Origin: an uncultured Elusimicrobia bacterium
GTDB taxonomy: Bacteria; Elusimicrobiota; Endomicrobiia; Endomicrobiales; Endomicrobiaceae
Direction: 5' to 3'
Length of the DNA: 37,312 bases
Assembly (NCBI GenBank): GCA_947168325.1
Contig: CAMVLN010000003.1
Coordinates: 1-37,312, forward strand
The notes beneath the pieces are model-generated. The model ran no database searches and had not been told where the DNA came from. It saw only the letters and a program-made list of their open reading frames with translations. Position 1 is the stretch's first letter; every line of letters begins with the position of its first letter. Shown piece by piece: positions 9,185 to 16,336 of this stretch. Both the position numbers and the translations under genes were made by a program.

Positions 9185-9376
9185 AAACAACAAAACAAAA
9201 AAATATTTTCTTTAAAGGTCAAACCTAATTTAAATATAAAACACAGTTCTATACCATTTATTCACTACTAATTACACACTAAAACCTTTTATAACAAACA
9301 GCCTTACAACTTATTTATATGCGAACTACAAAATAACAAACAATAATACATATACTACTTTAAATTTTAATCTCTT

Positions 9377-9413
9377 TTGAGGATAGGAAAATTATTCCTA
9401 ATCCTATCCTCAA
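9377..9413 (-). terminator. Long stem-loop between the two parts of the envelope cluster
   Basis: A perfect 12-bp stem (TTGAGGATAGGA at 9377-9388 paired with TCCTATCCTCAA at 9402-9413) with a 13-nt loop begins about 15 bp past the stop of the 9428-10048 gene. On the minus strand it is followed by AAGAGATTAAAATT rather than a T-run, so it may be a weak terminator, an mRNA 3'-end stabiliser or an attenuator and not a classic terminator. Confidence 0.55.
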
Positions 9414-9427
9414 ACAAAGAAAAATAA

Positions 9428-10048
9428 CTATTTATAAGAAATATTATCTAAATAAAAAACACATCCATTTGGATTATCTTTTTTAGATAATGCGAAACAA
9501 AAACCACCTATAATATAACTCAAATCTTTGCCTTTTAAATCTATAGTATACTCTTTCCATTCTTTTGTAAGAATTATAGACTCTATTGATGCTGAATCAG
9601 AATCCGGATATTCACCCGTGATACCACCAACTTTAAATTCAGCTATTTTTTCACCACCTTTTGCCCCTCTAGCCCAAAAAGTCAACTTTGTTGCCCCTGT
9701 TAAATCGTATCCTCCTTTTTTATCCCCCCAATTATTTGCTGGTTGTTGCCAAAAAATACCTCCCCAACCCTGACCCTGTGTCTTCTTTGCACTGTACGAT
9801 ATTTTTATACAACTTTTTCCTTTTTTTGGATTTTCTAAACATGACGAATTATAACCTAAATCTCCTGTATCACCCATCCAACCAGATGGAATAAAATGAT
9901 TTTCCTTTGAAGCATCTTGAGTATAAACTTTAAACTCCTGAAAAGATGAAGCAGGCTTCTTATCTTTTGCTTTAAATCTTGGTGCTGCAAAAGATACTCC
10001 TGATACCAATAGCAAACTCAACAACAACAAACTAACTAACTTTTTCAT
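9428..10048 (-). CDS. Secreted galactose-binding-like (CBM-type) protein
   Basis: About 206 residues. The frame is open to 10084, but GGAGGG sits 9 bases before the ATG at 10048 and the product then begins with a normal Sec signal peptide (MKKLVSLLLLSLLLVSG, cleavage likely after VSFA). The mature protein is beta-rich, with SCIKISYSA, TKLTFWARG, a Trp strand EWKEYTIDL and the closing FYLDNISY, the same order as its neighbour 8543-9184. Trp/Gly-rich loops (GQGWGGIFWQQP) suit sugar stacking. It starts 35 bp after the porin gene and is most likely co-transcribed with it. Proposed periplasmic or surface glycan-binding subunit; binding is inferred. Confidence 0.8.
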   Translation of the reverse strand: MKKLVSLLLLSLLLVSGVSFAAPRFKAKDKKPASSFQEFKVYTQDASKENHFIPSGWMGDTGDLGYNSSCLENPKKGKSCIKISYSAKKTQGQGWGGIFWQQPANNWGDKKGGYDLTGATKLTFWARGAKGGEKIAEFKVGGITGEYPDSDSASIESIILTKEWKEYTIDLKGKDLSYIIGGFCFALSKKDNPNGCVFYLDNISYK

Positions 10049-10083
10049 TACTAAAACCCTCCAATTTTTATTTATAAAACACA

Positions 10084-12834
10084 TTAATTATTATCCACAA
10101 CACTCTCTTCATTATTTTCTTTGTCTTTCAATACAATAATCTCTACTCTTCTATTTAATTGTCTTCCCGAATCTGTTTCATTTGTTGCAACAGGATTGCT
10201 TTCTCCATAGCCTACAACTGAAACTCTATCTCTATCAATTCCTAGTTTTACTAAATAATTTGCAACTGCTTCTGCTCTTTTTTCCGACAATTTCTGATTA
10301 TACTCCTCTGTTCCCTTACTATCAGTATGACCTTCTATACTTAAATTCTGGTATCCATAAGAACCCAAAATTCTTACAGCTTCTCTAAGTTTCTTATCCG
10401 CACTTGATTTTACATTTGATTTATCAAAGTCAAAAAGAACTTCGCAAGCAAAAGATAATTTTATACCTCTATCTATTTTCTCTACTTTTATTCTAGGAGA
10501 CAACACATTCATTTTACAAACATTAGACTTTGCTATATTACCAAATGTATCAGAAATTATCAACTCTATATCATAAGCCCCATCAGAAACATATTTATTC
10601 TCAAAGTCTTTCCCATTCCATTTTATAGACTTCGGACATTCTCCAAAACCGTCAAAAGATTTAACTATCTTAGAAGTTGCTACATCTACTATCCCAATTT
10701 TCCAACTTGCTACACCACTTTCATCATATGCTACAGGATAAATTTCTAAATTTTTTTCATTAGAAAACATCATTACATCAGAACTCAAACTTAAAGAGCA
10801 TGTAGGAATTTCTTCGTCCTCCTCTAATCCTCTCCTACCATCCCCAAACTTAAATAAACCATCAAATATAAGCCTAACATATGTTCTTATTTCATCAAAA
10901 GAACCTAACTCGTTCCTTGATGCTACATCCTTATCTATTTTTCTTAGTGTATACAAATCATTCTTCCTTCCACCAACATAATCTATTCCAGCAATTACAG
11001 ACTTTGAAAAATCTTTAGAAACCTGTGCATAATATAGTTCGTCAAAAGTAGAACCAAAATCTCTATGCCAGTCATACGGGCCCCAAGTATTCTTTCCATA
11101 ACCAACCATAAACTTATATGAACCTTTATAAACTGTTAAATTTGTCTTTAAATAACCTGTTATCTCCTTTACAAAAGACTCTTGTGCTGTATAAGGGGAT
11201 GACAATTTTGCGGTATCCTCTCCAACCTCAAAATCATAAACAATTTCATAATCATTAAAAAACATTCTTGTCAAAAATAGAAAAGATCCTAAATATCTTT
11301 TTGTAGGCAAAGCTCCACTTACCGCATGACCAGAAAAATTCTCCCACACAATATCATCATTTTCATCTCTATATACTTGTTTATCCGTTCCACCTAAATA
11401 TCTAGTTAACCTAAACTGTGTAGCAAAAGTAAAAGATGCATCTTCTTGTGGATTTAAATTCCATGTTTCTAGTGTATTCGGTTCATACCGATAAAACCAT
11501 GTATTAGGGGTTGGATCATAAGTAAATGTAAAAGTAAACTCATCTGTATCCCTATTATCAAATCCTGTTTGAGGATTTCTCCACCATACCCAAAAAGGTT
11601 GTTTTTTTCCTCTAGCAGAAACTAAATCCACCCCATTTCCAACCTCTCCTCCATTTCCCCTTGCAGGAACTGCTTGTAAAAGAGGTTTCCTTCTCATATA
11701 AGAAAAATGCCCTGTAAAAGTTTTAGTTATAGCTTGTTGAACTGAAACATCCAACTGTTGCTTATTCCCAGCAGAAAGCCCTTCATACAAAAACTTTGCT
11801 CCAACAACATCAAAAAATAAACTTTTTGGAATAGATATTTTTGCTGCCCCACCAAAAGCATCTGCAAAAACAGTTTTATCCTGTTTAATCACTAAATCCG
11901 TCCCATATGTCCCTTCACCAAAATTAACTACAGAATCTACATAATCATAAGTTTCATCCATTCTAAAAGGCCTAAACTTTGTACCTATTTCTAATGTGCT
12001 TTCGCCCAACTTAAAATCTGTACTAATCTCTGCTGTTCTCATCCTTTCATTTTCATCACCATAAGGAATGACATGGTCTGCATAAAAGAAATTAAAATTA
12101 CTACCAAAAATATTTTTATACTTCAAATAAAAACCCTCTTTATAGTCAGTTATTGGCTCACCATATTGCAATTCAATATTTCCAACTTTTCCTTCTATAT
12201 TTAACTGATACCATTCAGGAACACTTCTGCCAGTTATCATAAGTAAATTATACGGGTCAGTCTCTGCATGATAGATATTGAATAAATCTCCATCATACCC
12301 CCAATGATAATGAAATTGATTTCTGTTATATTGCAATTTCGCCCAGTCGTTATGAACTTCTACATTTGCCGTATTCCAAGAAAAATGCGGAAAAATCTGA
12401 CCTTCATCAAACATTCTATGAGGATGATTTAATGAAGTCCAATATCTAGAAGCATAATCTGCAATAAAACTTAAACCAAATTGCATACTTGCCCAACTTG
12501 CTGGCTTAAAAGCTACATCTAAAAATAAAGTCTGTCCCCAACGATCTTTCCAAGACTGATCTTTTAATGATTTATTTGAAGAATCATACCTAAAAAAATT
12601 ATTTAAAGAACTAGGAGATGTATACCACCCATCACCCATTCTATTAAAAATTCCCTCAAGCAAAAGCTCTGCTCTAACAGCGACATCATAAGTATCTAAA
12701 TATTCTGTACCAATAAAACCCAGCACCTGCCTAAAATCCCCTCTAGGGTCAAAGGCAGAGCCACTACTTGCGAACAAAAACACATTCATAATCAATAAAA
12801 AAATGATGACCAGAACACATTTCTTTAAAAACAT
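10084..12834 (-). CDS. Beta-barrel porin fused to Ig-like and OmpA domains
   Basis: A 916-residue outer-membrane protein. There is a signal peptide (MFLKKCVLVIIFLLIMN, cleavage near FASSGSA), then about 620 residues of alternating aromatic/polar beta strands rich in Trp and Tyr, consistent with a large barrel. About residues 650-790 look like a FlgD/CHU-type Ig-like domain (ending SDGAYDIELIISDTFGN). The C-terminal ~120 residues are an OmpA peptidoglycan-binding domain: LFDFDKSNVK, IEGHTDSKGTEEYN, LSEKRAEAV, VGYGESNPVA and the closing NRRVEI. The protein should therefore bridge outer membrane and cell wall. There is no SD; the promoter nearly abuts the ATG. The downstream CBM-type genes suggest a role in surface glycan contact or uptake, but the transported substrate is not evident. 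Confidence 0.88.
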   Translation of the reverse strand: MFLKKCVLVIIFLLIMNVFLFASSGSAFDPRGDFRQVLGFIGTEYLDTYDVAVRAELLLEGIFNRMGDGWYTSPSSLNNFFRYDSSNKSLKDQSWKDRWGQTLFLDVAFKPASWASMQFGLSFIADYASRYWTSLNHPHRMFDEGQIFPHFSWNTANVEVHNDWAKLQYNRNQFHYHWGYDGDLFNIYHAETDPYNLLMITGRSVPEWYQLNIEGKVGNIELQYGEPITDYKEGFYLKYKNIFGSNFNFFYADHVIPYGDENERMRTAEISTDFKLGESTLEIGTKFRPFRMDETYDYVDSVVNFGEGTYGTDLVIKQDKTVFADAFGGAAKISIPKSLFFDVVGAKFLYEGLSAGNKQQLDVSVQQAITKTFTGHFSYMRRKPLLQAVPARGNGGEVGNGVDLVSARGKKQPFWVWWRNPQTGFDNRDTDEFTFTFTYDPTPNTWFYRYEPNTLETWNLNPQEDASFTFATQFRLTRYLGGTDKQVYRDENDDIVWENFSGHAVSGALPTKRYLGSFLFLTRMFFNDYEIVYDFEVGEDTAKLSSPYTAQESFVKEITGYLKTNLTVYKGSYKFMVGYGKNTWGPYDWHRDFGSTFDELYYAQVSKDFSKSVIAGIDYVGGRKNDLYTLRKIDKDVASRNELGSFDEIRTYVRLIFDGLFKFGDGRRGLEEDEEIPTCSLSLSSDVMMFSNEKNLEIYPVAYDESGVASWKIGIVDVATSKIVKSFDGFGECPKSIKWNGKDFENKYVSDGAYDIELIISDTFGNIAKSNVCKMNVLSPRIKVEKIDRGIKLSFACEVLFDFDKSNVKSSADKKLREAVRILGSYGYQNLSIEGHTDSKGTEEYNQKLSEKRAEAVANYLVKLGIDRDRVSVVGYGESNPVATNETDSGRQLNRRVEIIVLKDKENNEESVVDNN

Positions 12835-12843
12835 GGTTTGCCA

Positions 12844-12872
12844 ATTGTACTATATTTTTTATTTAAAGTCAA
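12844..12872 (-). promoter_or_regulatory. Near-consensus promoter of the porin gene, almost leaderless
   Basis: Minus-strand TTGACT (12867-12872), a 17-bp spacer and TACAAT (12844-12849). Transcription would start near 12837, only about three bases before the ATG (12832-12834). No SD-like sequence fits in that space. Confidence 0.7.
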
Positions 12873-13100
12873 GTATAACATGGGCTAAAGATATATCCGA
12901 TATCCGTTTTTGACAAGATAAAAAGAAAGAACGGAGGAAGAAAAAGAAAAAGGAATAATAAATTACTAACTGTTTCGCACCTTTATTTTGTGTTTTTGGT
13001 TCAGCAAAAAACAACTTGTTGAACAAAACGATATATTCATAAATATAATGAAAGTAAAAATAAGTTTTAATTTTTTCATTGATTTAATTCTTATTTTTCA

Positions 13101-14144
13101 TTATTTCAAGTATGTTTTGAAAAATTTTTCTATTTTATCAAAAGGAATTATGTCTGTTCTATCGTACAAATCTGTGTGGTTTGCACCAGAAATAATCATT
13201 ATTTCTTTGTTATCTTTATATTTACTACCTTTACCTTGAACCATATCTATATAAGCATCTTTACTAAAATAACAAGAATGTGCTTTTTCTCCATGTATCA
13301 TTAAAACTGCACTTCTTATTTCTTTAGTAAAAATAAGTTCTGGTGTATTTATAAATGAAAGTGCAGATGTTTTATTCCACCCTGTATTTGAATTTAAACT
13401 TCTTTTGTGATATCCTCTAGGTGTTTTGTAATATGCATAATAATCTTTCACGAATTGTGGTGCATCTTGTGGTAGTGGATCAACTACTCCGCCAGCAAGT
13501 TCGTATTTTCCGTTTTTAAAATCTTTTATTCTTTGTGCATTTAAACTTTGTTTTAAAGAATAAAGTTCATCTTCTGACATTTTATCAAAATAGCCATTAT
13601 GGTTTACTCTACTCATATTATACATTGTGGAAGTAACTGTGGCTTTTATTCTTGTATCTATACTTGCAGTATTTAAAGCAAGACCTCCCCACCCACAAAT
13701 ACCAATAATACCTATTTTTTCAGGATTAATATTTTCTTGAACAGACAAAAAATCTACTGCTGCTTGAAAATCTTCTGTATTTATATCCGGGGAAGCTACA
13801 TATCTTGGCATACCTTTACTTTCCCCTGTAAATGAAGGATCAAATGCTAATGCAACAAAACCCCTTTCTGCCATAGTTTGTGCATATAAACCAGAAGATT
13901 GTTCTTTTACAGCACCAAATGGTCCTGAAACTGCAATTGCTGCCAATTTGTTTCCTTTTTTATATGTTTTAGGTATATACAAATCTCCTACAAGTTCTAT
14001 ACCAAATCTATTTTTAAAACTTACCTTTTTAACATTTACTTTATTACTTTGTGTAAAAACTTTGTCCCAACTTGCTTGTGCCATACTTAATCCCCCAGAA
14101 ATTAATATTAGTGCTAACAAACTTACTGTTAAATTCTTAAACAT
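13101..14144 (-). CDS. Exported alpha/beta hydrolase with Cys nucleophile
   Basis: A 347-residue product with a Sec signal peptide (hydrophobic run ISGGLSMAQAS). The fold shows the oxyanion strand AIAVSGPFGAVKEQS, FVALAFDPSFTGES, and a nucleophile elbow GICGWGG in which Cys replaces the usual Ser, as in dienelactone-hydrolase-like enzymes. VLMIHGEKAHS and the terminal ISGANHTDLYDRTD supply the remaining triad region. A closely related family with GICGWGG and GANHTDLYDRT occurs in many bacteria, often annotated only as alpha/beta hydrolase; the substrate is unknown. AAGGAGG precedes the ATG. It follows the O-acetyltransferase gene by 13 bp, so the pair is an operon, perhaps acting on acetylated or esterified sugars. 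Confidence 0.88.
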   Translation of the reverse strand: MFKNLTVSLLALILISGGLSMAQASWDKVFTQSNKVNVKKVSFKNRFGIELVGDLYIPKTYKKGNKLAAIAVSGPFGAVKEQSSGLYAQTMAERGFVALAFDPSFTGESKGMPRYVASPDINTEDFQAAVDFLSVQENINPEKIGIIGICGWGGLALNTASIDTRIKATVTSTMYNMSRVNHNGYFDKMSEDELYSLKQSLNAQRIKDFKNGKYELAGGVVDPLPQDAPQFVKDYYAYYKTPRGYHKRSLNSNTGWNKTSALSFINTPELIFTKEIRSAVLMIHGEKAHSCYFSKDAYIDMVQGKGSKYKDNKEIMIISGANHTDLYDRTDIIPFDKIEKFFKTYLK

Positions 14145-14157
14145 ACCTATATCCTCC

Positions 14158-14757
14158 TTATTTTATTTCTATTTGCTTTATAACTTTTGCAGGATTTCCA
14201 ACCGCTATTGAATTTGCAGGAATATTTTTTGTTACAACACTTCCAGCACCAATAACAGCACCATCACCTATTGTAACTCCAGGTAAAATTGTACAATCTG
14301 ATCCTATCCAAACATTCTTACATATTTTTACCGGATTAGGATGTAAATTTGCTCTTTTATTGGGATTAAAATCGTGGTTCAATGTTGCAATTGTTGTATT
14401 ATGACCTATTAAAGAACCATCACCTATTTCTATTCCACCCTGATCTTGAAAACGGCAACATGCATTTATAAAAACATTTTTACCAATTTTAATATTTTTA
14501 CCACAATCTGTATAAAAAGGGGGAAAACATCTAAAAGATTTATCTACTTGTGTTCCTGTAAGTTTTGAAAACAGCTCAACTATTTGTTGTGGAGTATTGT
14601 ACTTATTATTTATTTCATTTGTTACTTTAAGTGCTTCTTGAGCAAATTTATGAAATATTATAAACATTTCAGAACCGTCACAAATTTCTTCTTTTGTTGC
14701 CATAGCTTTTCTTAGTTTTTCTATATCTTTTATTAATTTTGTATTTGTATTATTCAT
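14158..14757 (-). CDS. Maltose/galactoside-type sugar O-acetyltransferase
   Basis: A 199-residue left-handed beta-helix acyltransferase of the LacA/Maa family. The N-terminal helical domain includes MATKEEICDGSE-like sequence, and hexapeptide repeats run from about residue 85: IKIGKNVFINACC, IEIGDGSLIGHNTTI, VWIGSDCTILPGVTIGDGAVIGAGSVVTK. The catalytic His lies in TLNHDFNP, and the closing AVGNPAKVIK is typical. It should acetylate a sugar using acetyl-CoA in the cytosol. AAAGGAAAA precedes the ATG. It shares an operon with the downstream exported hydrolase (13-bp gap) and faces the remnant of a LysR regulator, the usual divergent layout for such cassettes. Confidence 0.92.
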   Translation of the reverse strand: MNNTNTKLIKDIEKLRKAMATKEEICDGSEMFIIFHKFAQEALKVTNEINNKYNTPQQIVELFSKLTGTQVDKSFRCFPPFYTDCGKNIKIGKNVFINACCRFQDQGGIEIGDGSLIGHNTTIATLNHDFNPNKRANLHPNPVKICKNVWIGSDCTILPGVTIGDGAVIGAGSVVTKNIPANSIAVGNPAKVIKQIEIK

Positions 14758-14830
14758 AATATATTTTCCTTTTTTTATAATTATTGCTTATTATTTTAAA
14801 AATAGCAAATACTTATATTTTATATTTATA

Positions 14831-14847
14831 TATGCTTGAAAAGCATA
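14831..14847. promoter_or_regulatory. Palindrome TATGCTT-GAA-AAGCATA, possible operator
   Basis: Perfect 7-bp arms around a 3-bp centre, located 74-90 bp upstream of the O-acetyltransferase ATG and right beside the LysR remnant. LysR-type regulators bind interrupted dyads near divergent promoters, so this could be a leftover operator, but it may equally lie in former coding sequence. Weak evidence. Confidence 0.3.
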
Positions 14848-14851
14848 ATAT

Positions 14852-15058
14852 AAAAATGCTGGTTTAATGGTAAATTCTGGTGTAGGATATGCTATAACTT
14901 TAGATAAATTAGTAAATATAACTTCAAATTCAAACTTAATTTTTAAACCTTTAAGTCCAAAACTTGAATCAAGATGGAATATAGTTTGGAAAAAATCTAC
15001 ATTATTTTCTTCAGCAACAAAAATGTTTTTAAAAAAACTTAACAAATTGTGTAAATAG
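14852..15058 (+). pseudogene. Remnant of a LysR-type regulator (C-terminal fragment)
   Basis: Only about 68 codons remain. The peptide NAGLMVNSGVGYAITL followed by L.FKPLSPKLES and VWKKSTLFSSATKMF matches the end of a LysR substrate-binding domain: the V-x-x-G-x-G-x-A turn, a strand, the W-K strand after R, and the final helix LS.A...F. An in-frame TAA lies at 14846-14848, and the ~230 upstream residues, including the DNA-binding helix-turn-helix, are missing. The fragment points away from the acetyltransferase/hydrolase pair, as a divergent regulator would. It is therefore read as a decayed regulator and not a small gene; no SD precedes the internal ATG at 14867. Confidence 0.65.
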
Positions 15059-15255
15059 TAAAAATCAATTTAATTTATATACAAAGCTAATGACATAAAG
15101 TTAGTATTGGTTAATTTAAAATATTTAATACAAAAAATATATTGTAATAAAAACACTTTAAAAATTAATCTGGTATATGTTTTAATATATATTTAAATCA
15201 TTGTATATTTTATTTACAAACTATAAATTATATAATCTGCAAAAGAGGAGATTTT
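15059..15255. other. A+T-rich intergenic stretch with a possible promoter
   Basis: No gene is seen. Just before the 15256 gene there is TATAAT at 15231-15236 on the plus strand, giving a leader of about 15 nt that contains GAGGAG; no convincing -35 is present at 17 bp. Confidence 0.4.
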
Positions 15256-16041
15256 ATGAATAATAAAAATGTAAGTATTTATGTTTTTTCTGGAACAGGG
15301 AACACTCTTTTAATAGCAAATAAAATTTCTGAAATATTTAATAATAATTCTTGCCAAAGTAAAGTTTATAGAATGGAAGCTATTGATTGTAGAAATATAA
15401 ACTTAAATTCTACAATTGGTATTGGATGGCCAGTTGCTTTTTGGAATACATACCCATTAGTAAGAAACTGGATAGACAATTTGCCAGATGGCAACAATAC
15501 AGAAGTGTTTTTGTTTGATACAATGGGTGACAGTTCTTGTAAAATGATAGCACATATCGCAAAGATATTAGAAAAGAAAAATTATAAAATTATAGGAGCA
15601 AAAGGTTTTATAATGCCAAACAATTTTTTGCTTGTTTTAAAAGATTTAAAAAACAAAGAAAGAATAGAAAAAACATTTAAAAAAGTTGAACTATACATAA
15701 AAGATGTAATAGCTGGTAACGGCAAAATTTCTAAACCAAATATTTTTTCTTTTATAGCATTTAAAATAACAAGTTTTATTACAACAAAATTATGGCTTAC
15801 AAAACTTGCAAAAAAAATAATGAAATTTAAAGTAGATAAAAATAAATGCAATAGATGTGGAATTTGTGCAAATCTTTGCCCTACAGAAAATATAGAGGTA
15901 AAAGATTTTGTGCACTTTAAAGATAAATGTATTTTCTGTTTAAGATGTGTATCTTATTGCCCGCAACAAACAATGAGCAACAAAATATTGCTTAAAACTT
16001 ATAGAGCAACAGAAATTGGAGATATAAAATGGAAACAATAA
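15256..16041 (+). CDS. EFR1-type flavodoxin-ferredoxin fusion
   Basis: A 261-residue cytosolic redox protein. The N-terminal ~150 residues form a flavodoxin-like domain with the FMN phosphate loop FSGTGNT (residues 12-18), GIGWPVAFWNTYP and DTMGDSS. The C-terminal part has two 4Fe-4S motifs, CNRCGICANLCP and CIFCLRCVSYCP. This is the EFR1 ferrodoxin-family arrangement seen in anaerobes, presumed to pass electrons between an FMN and clusters; its partner enzymes are unknown. GAGGAG lies just before the ATG. The next gene overlaps its end by 13 bp. It lies downstream, in the same direction, of the LysR remnant. Confidence 0.9.
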   Translation: MNNKNVSIYVFSGTGNTLLIANKISEIFNNNSCQSKVYRMEAIDCRNINLNSTIGIGWPVAFWNTYPLVRNWIDNLPDGNNTEVFLFDTMGDSSCKMIAHIAKILEKKNYKIIGAKGFIMPNNFLLVLKDLKNKERIEKTFKKVELYIKDVIAGNGKISKPNIFSFIAFKITSFITTKLWLTKLAKKIMKFKVDKNKCNRCGICANLCPTENIEVKDFVHFKDKCIFCLRCVSYCPQQTMSNKILLKTYRATEIGDIKWKQ

Positions 16042-16301
16042 TAATAGACATTTTAGGATATCTTTCAGCAACATTTACAACAATAGCATTTTTGCCACAA
16101 ATAATAAAAACTATTAAAACAAAATCTGCAAAAGATGTTTCTATGGGAATGTTTGTATTTTTTACGACAGGTGTATTTTTATGGATAATTTATGGAGCTT
16201 TAACTAATACTATGCCGTTAATAATTGCAAATTCAGTAATATTTTGTTTATCACTTATACAAATTATTTTGAAAATTAAATACGACAAAATTAAAAACTA
16301 A
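16029..16301 (+). CDS. SemiSWEET-type sugar transporter
   Basis: A 90-residue membrane protein with three hydrophobic helices. The PQ-loop is clear in helix 1 (AFLPQIIKTIKTKSAKDVS), followed by FFTTGVFLWIIYG and a third helix beginning with NTMPLIIANSVIF. This is the single triple-helix bundle of SemiSWEETs, which dimerise to move mono- or disaccharides down their gradient. GGAGA precedes the ATG, which lies 13 bp inside the end of the EFR1 gene, so expression is probably coupled. The family call is firm; the substrate is not known. Confidence 0.9.
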   Translation: METIIIDILGYLSATFTTIAFLPQIIKTIKTKSAKDVSMGMFVFFTTGVFLWIIYGALTNTMPLIIANSVIFCLSLIQIILKIKYDKIKN

Positions 16302-16336
16302 AAGATAAAAAACTTCTTTTCATCATTTTGTTTTAA

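Noticed and set aside
12990..13030. Imperfect inverted repeat (TTTTGGTTCAGCA with TGTTGAACAAAA) as terminator of the hydrolase operon
   Set aside because: The stem has a bulge and a mismatch, and no T-run follows on the minus strand.
14791..15045. Minus-strand ORF of 84 codons opposite the LysR remnant
   Set aside because: No SD and no recognisable family; the plus-strand frame matches LysR, so this is taken as a shadow.
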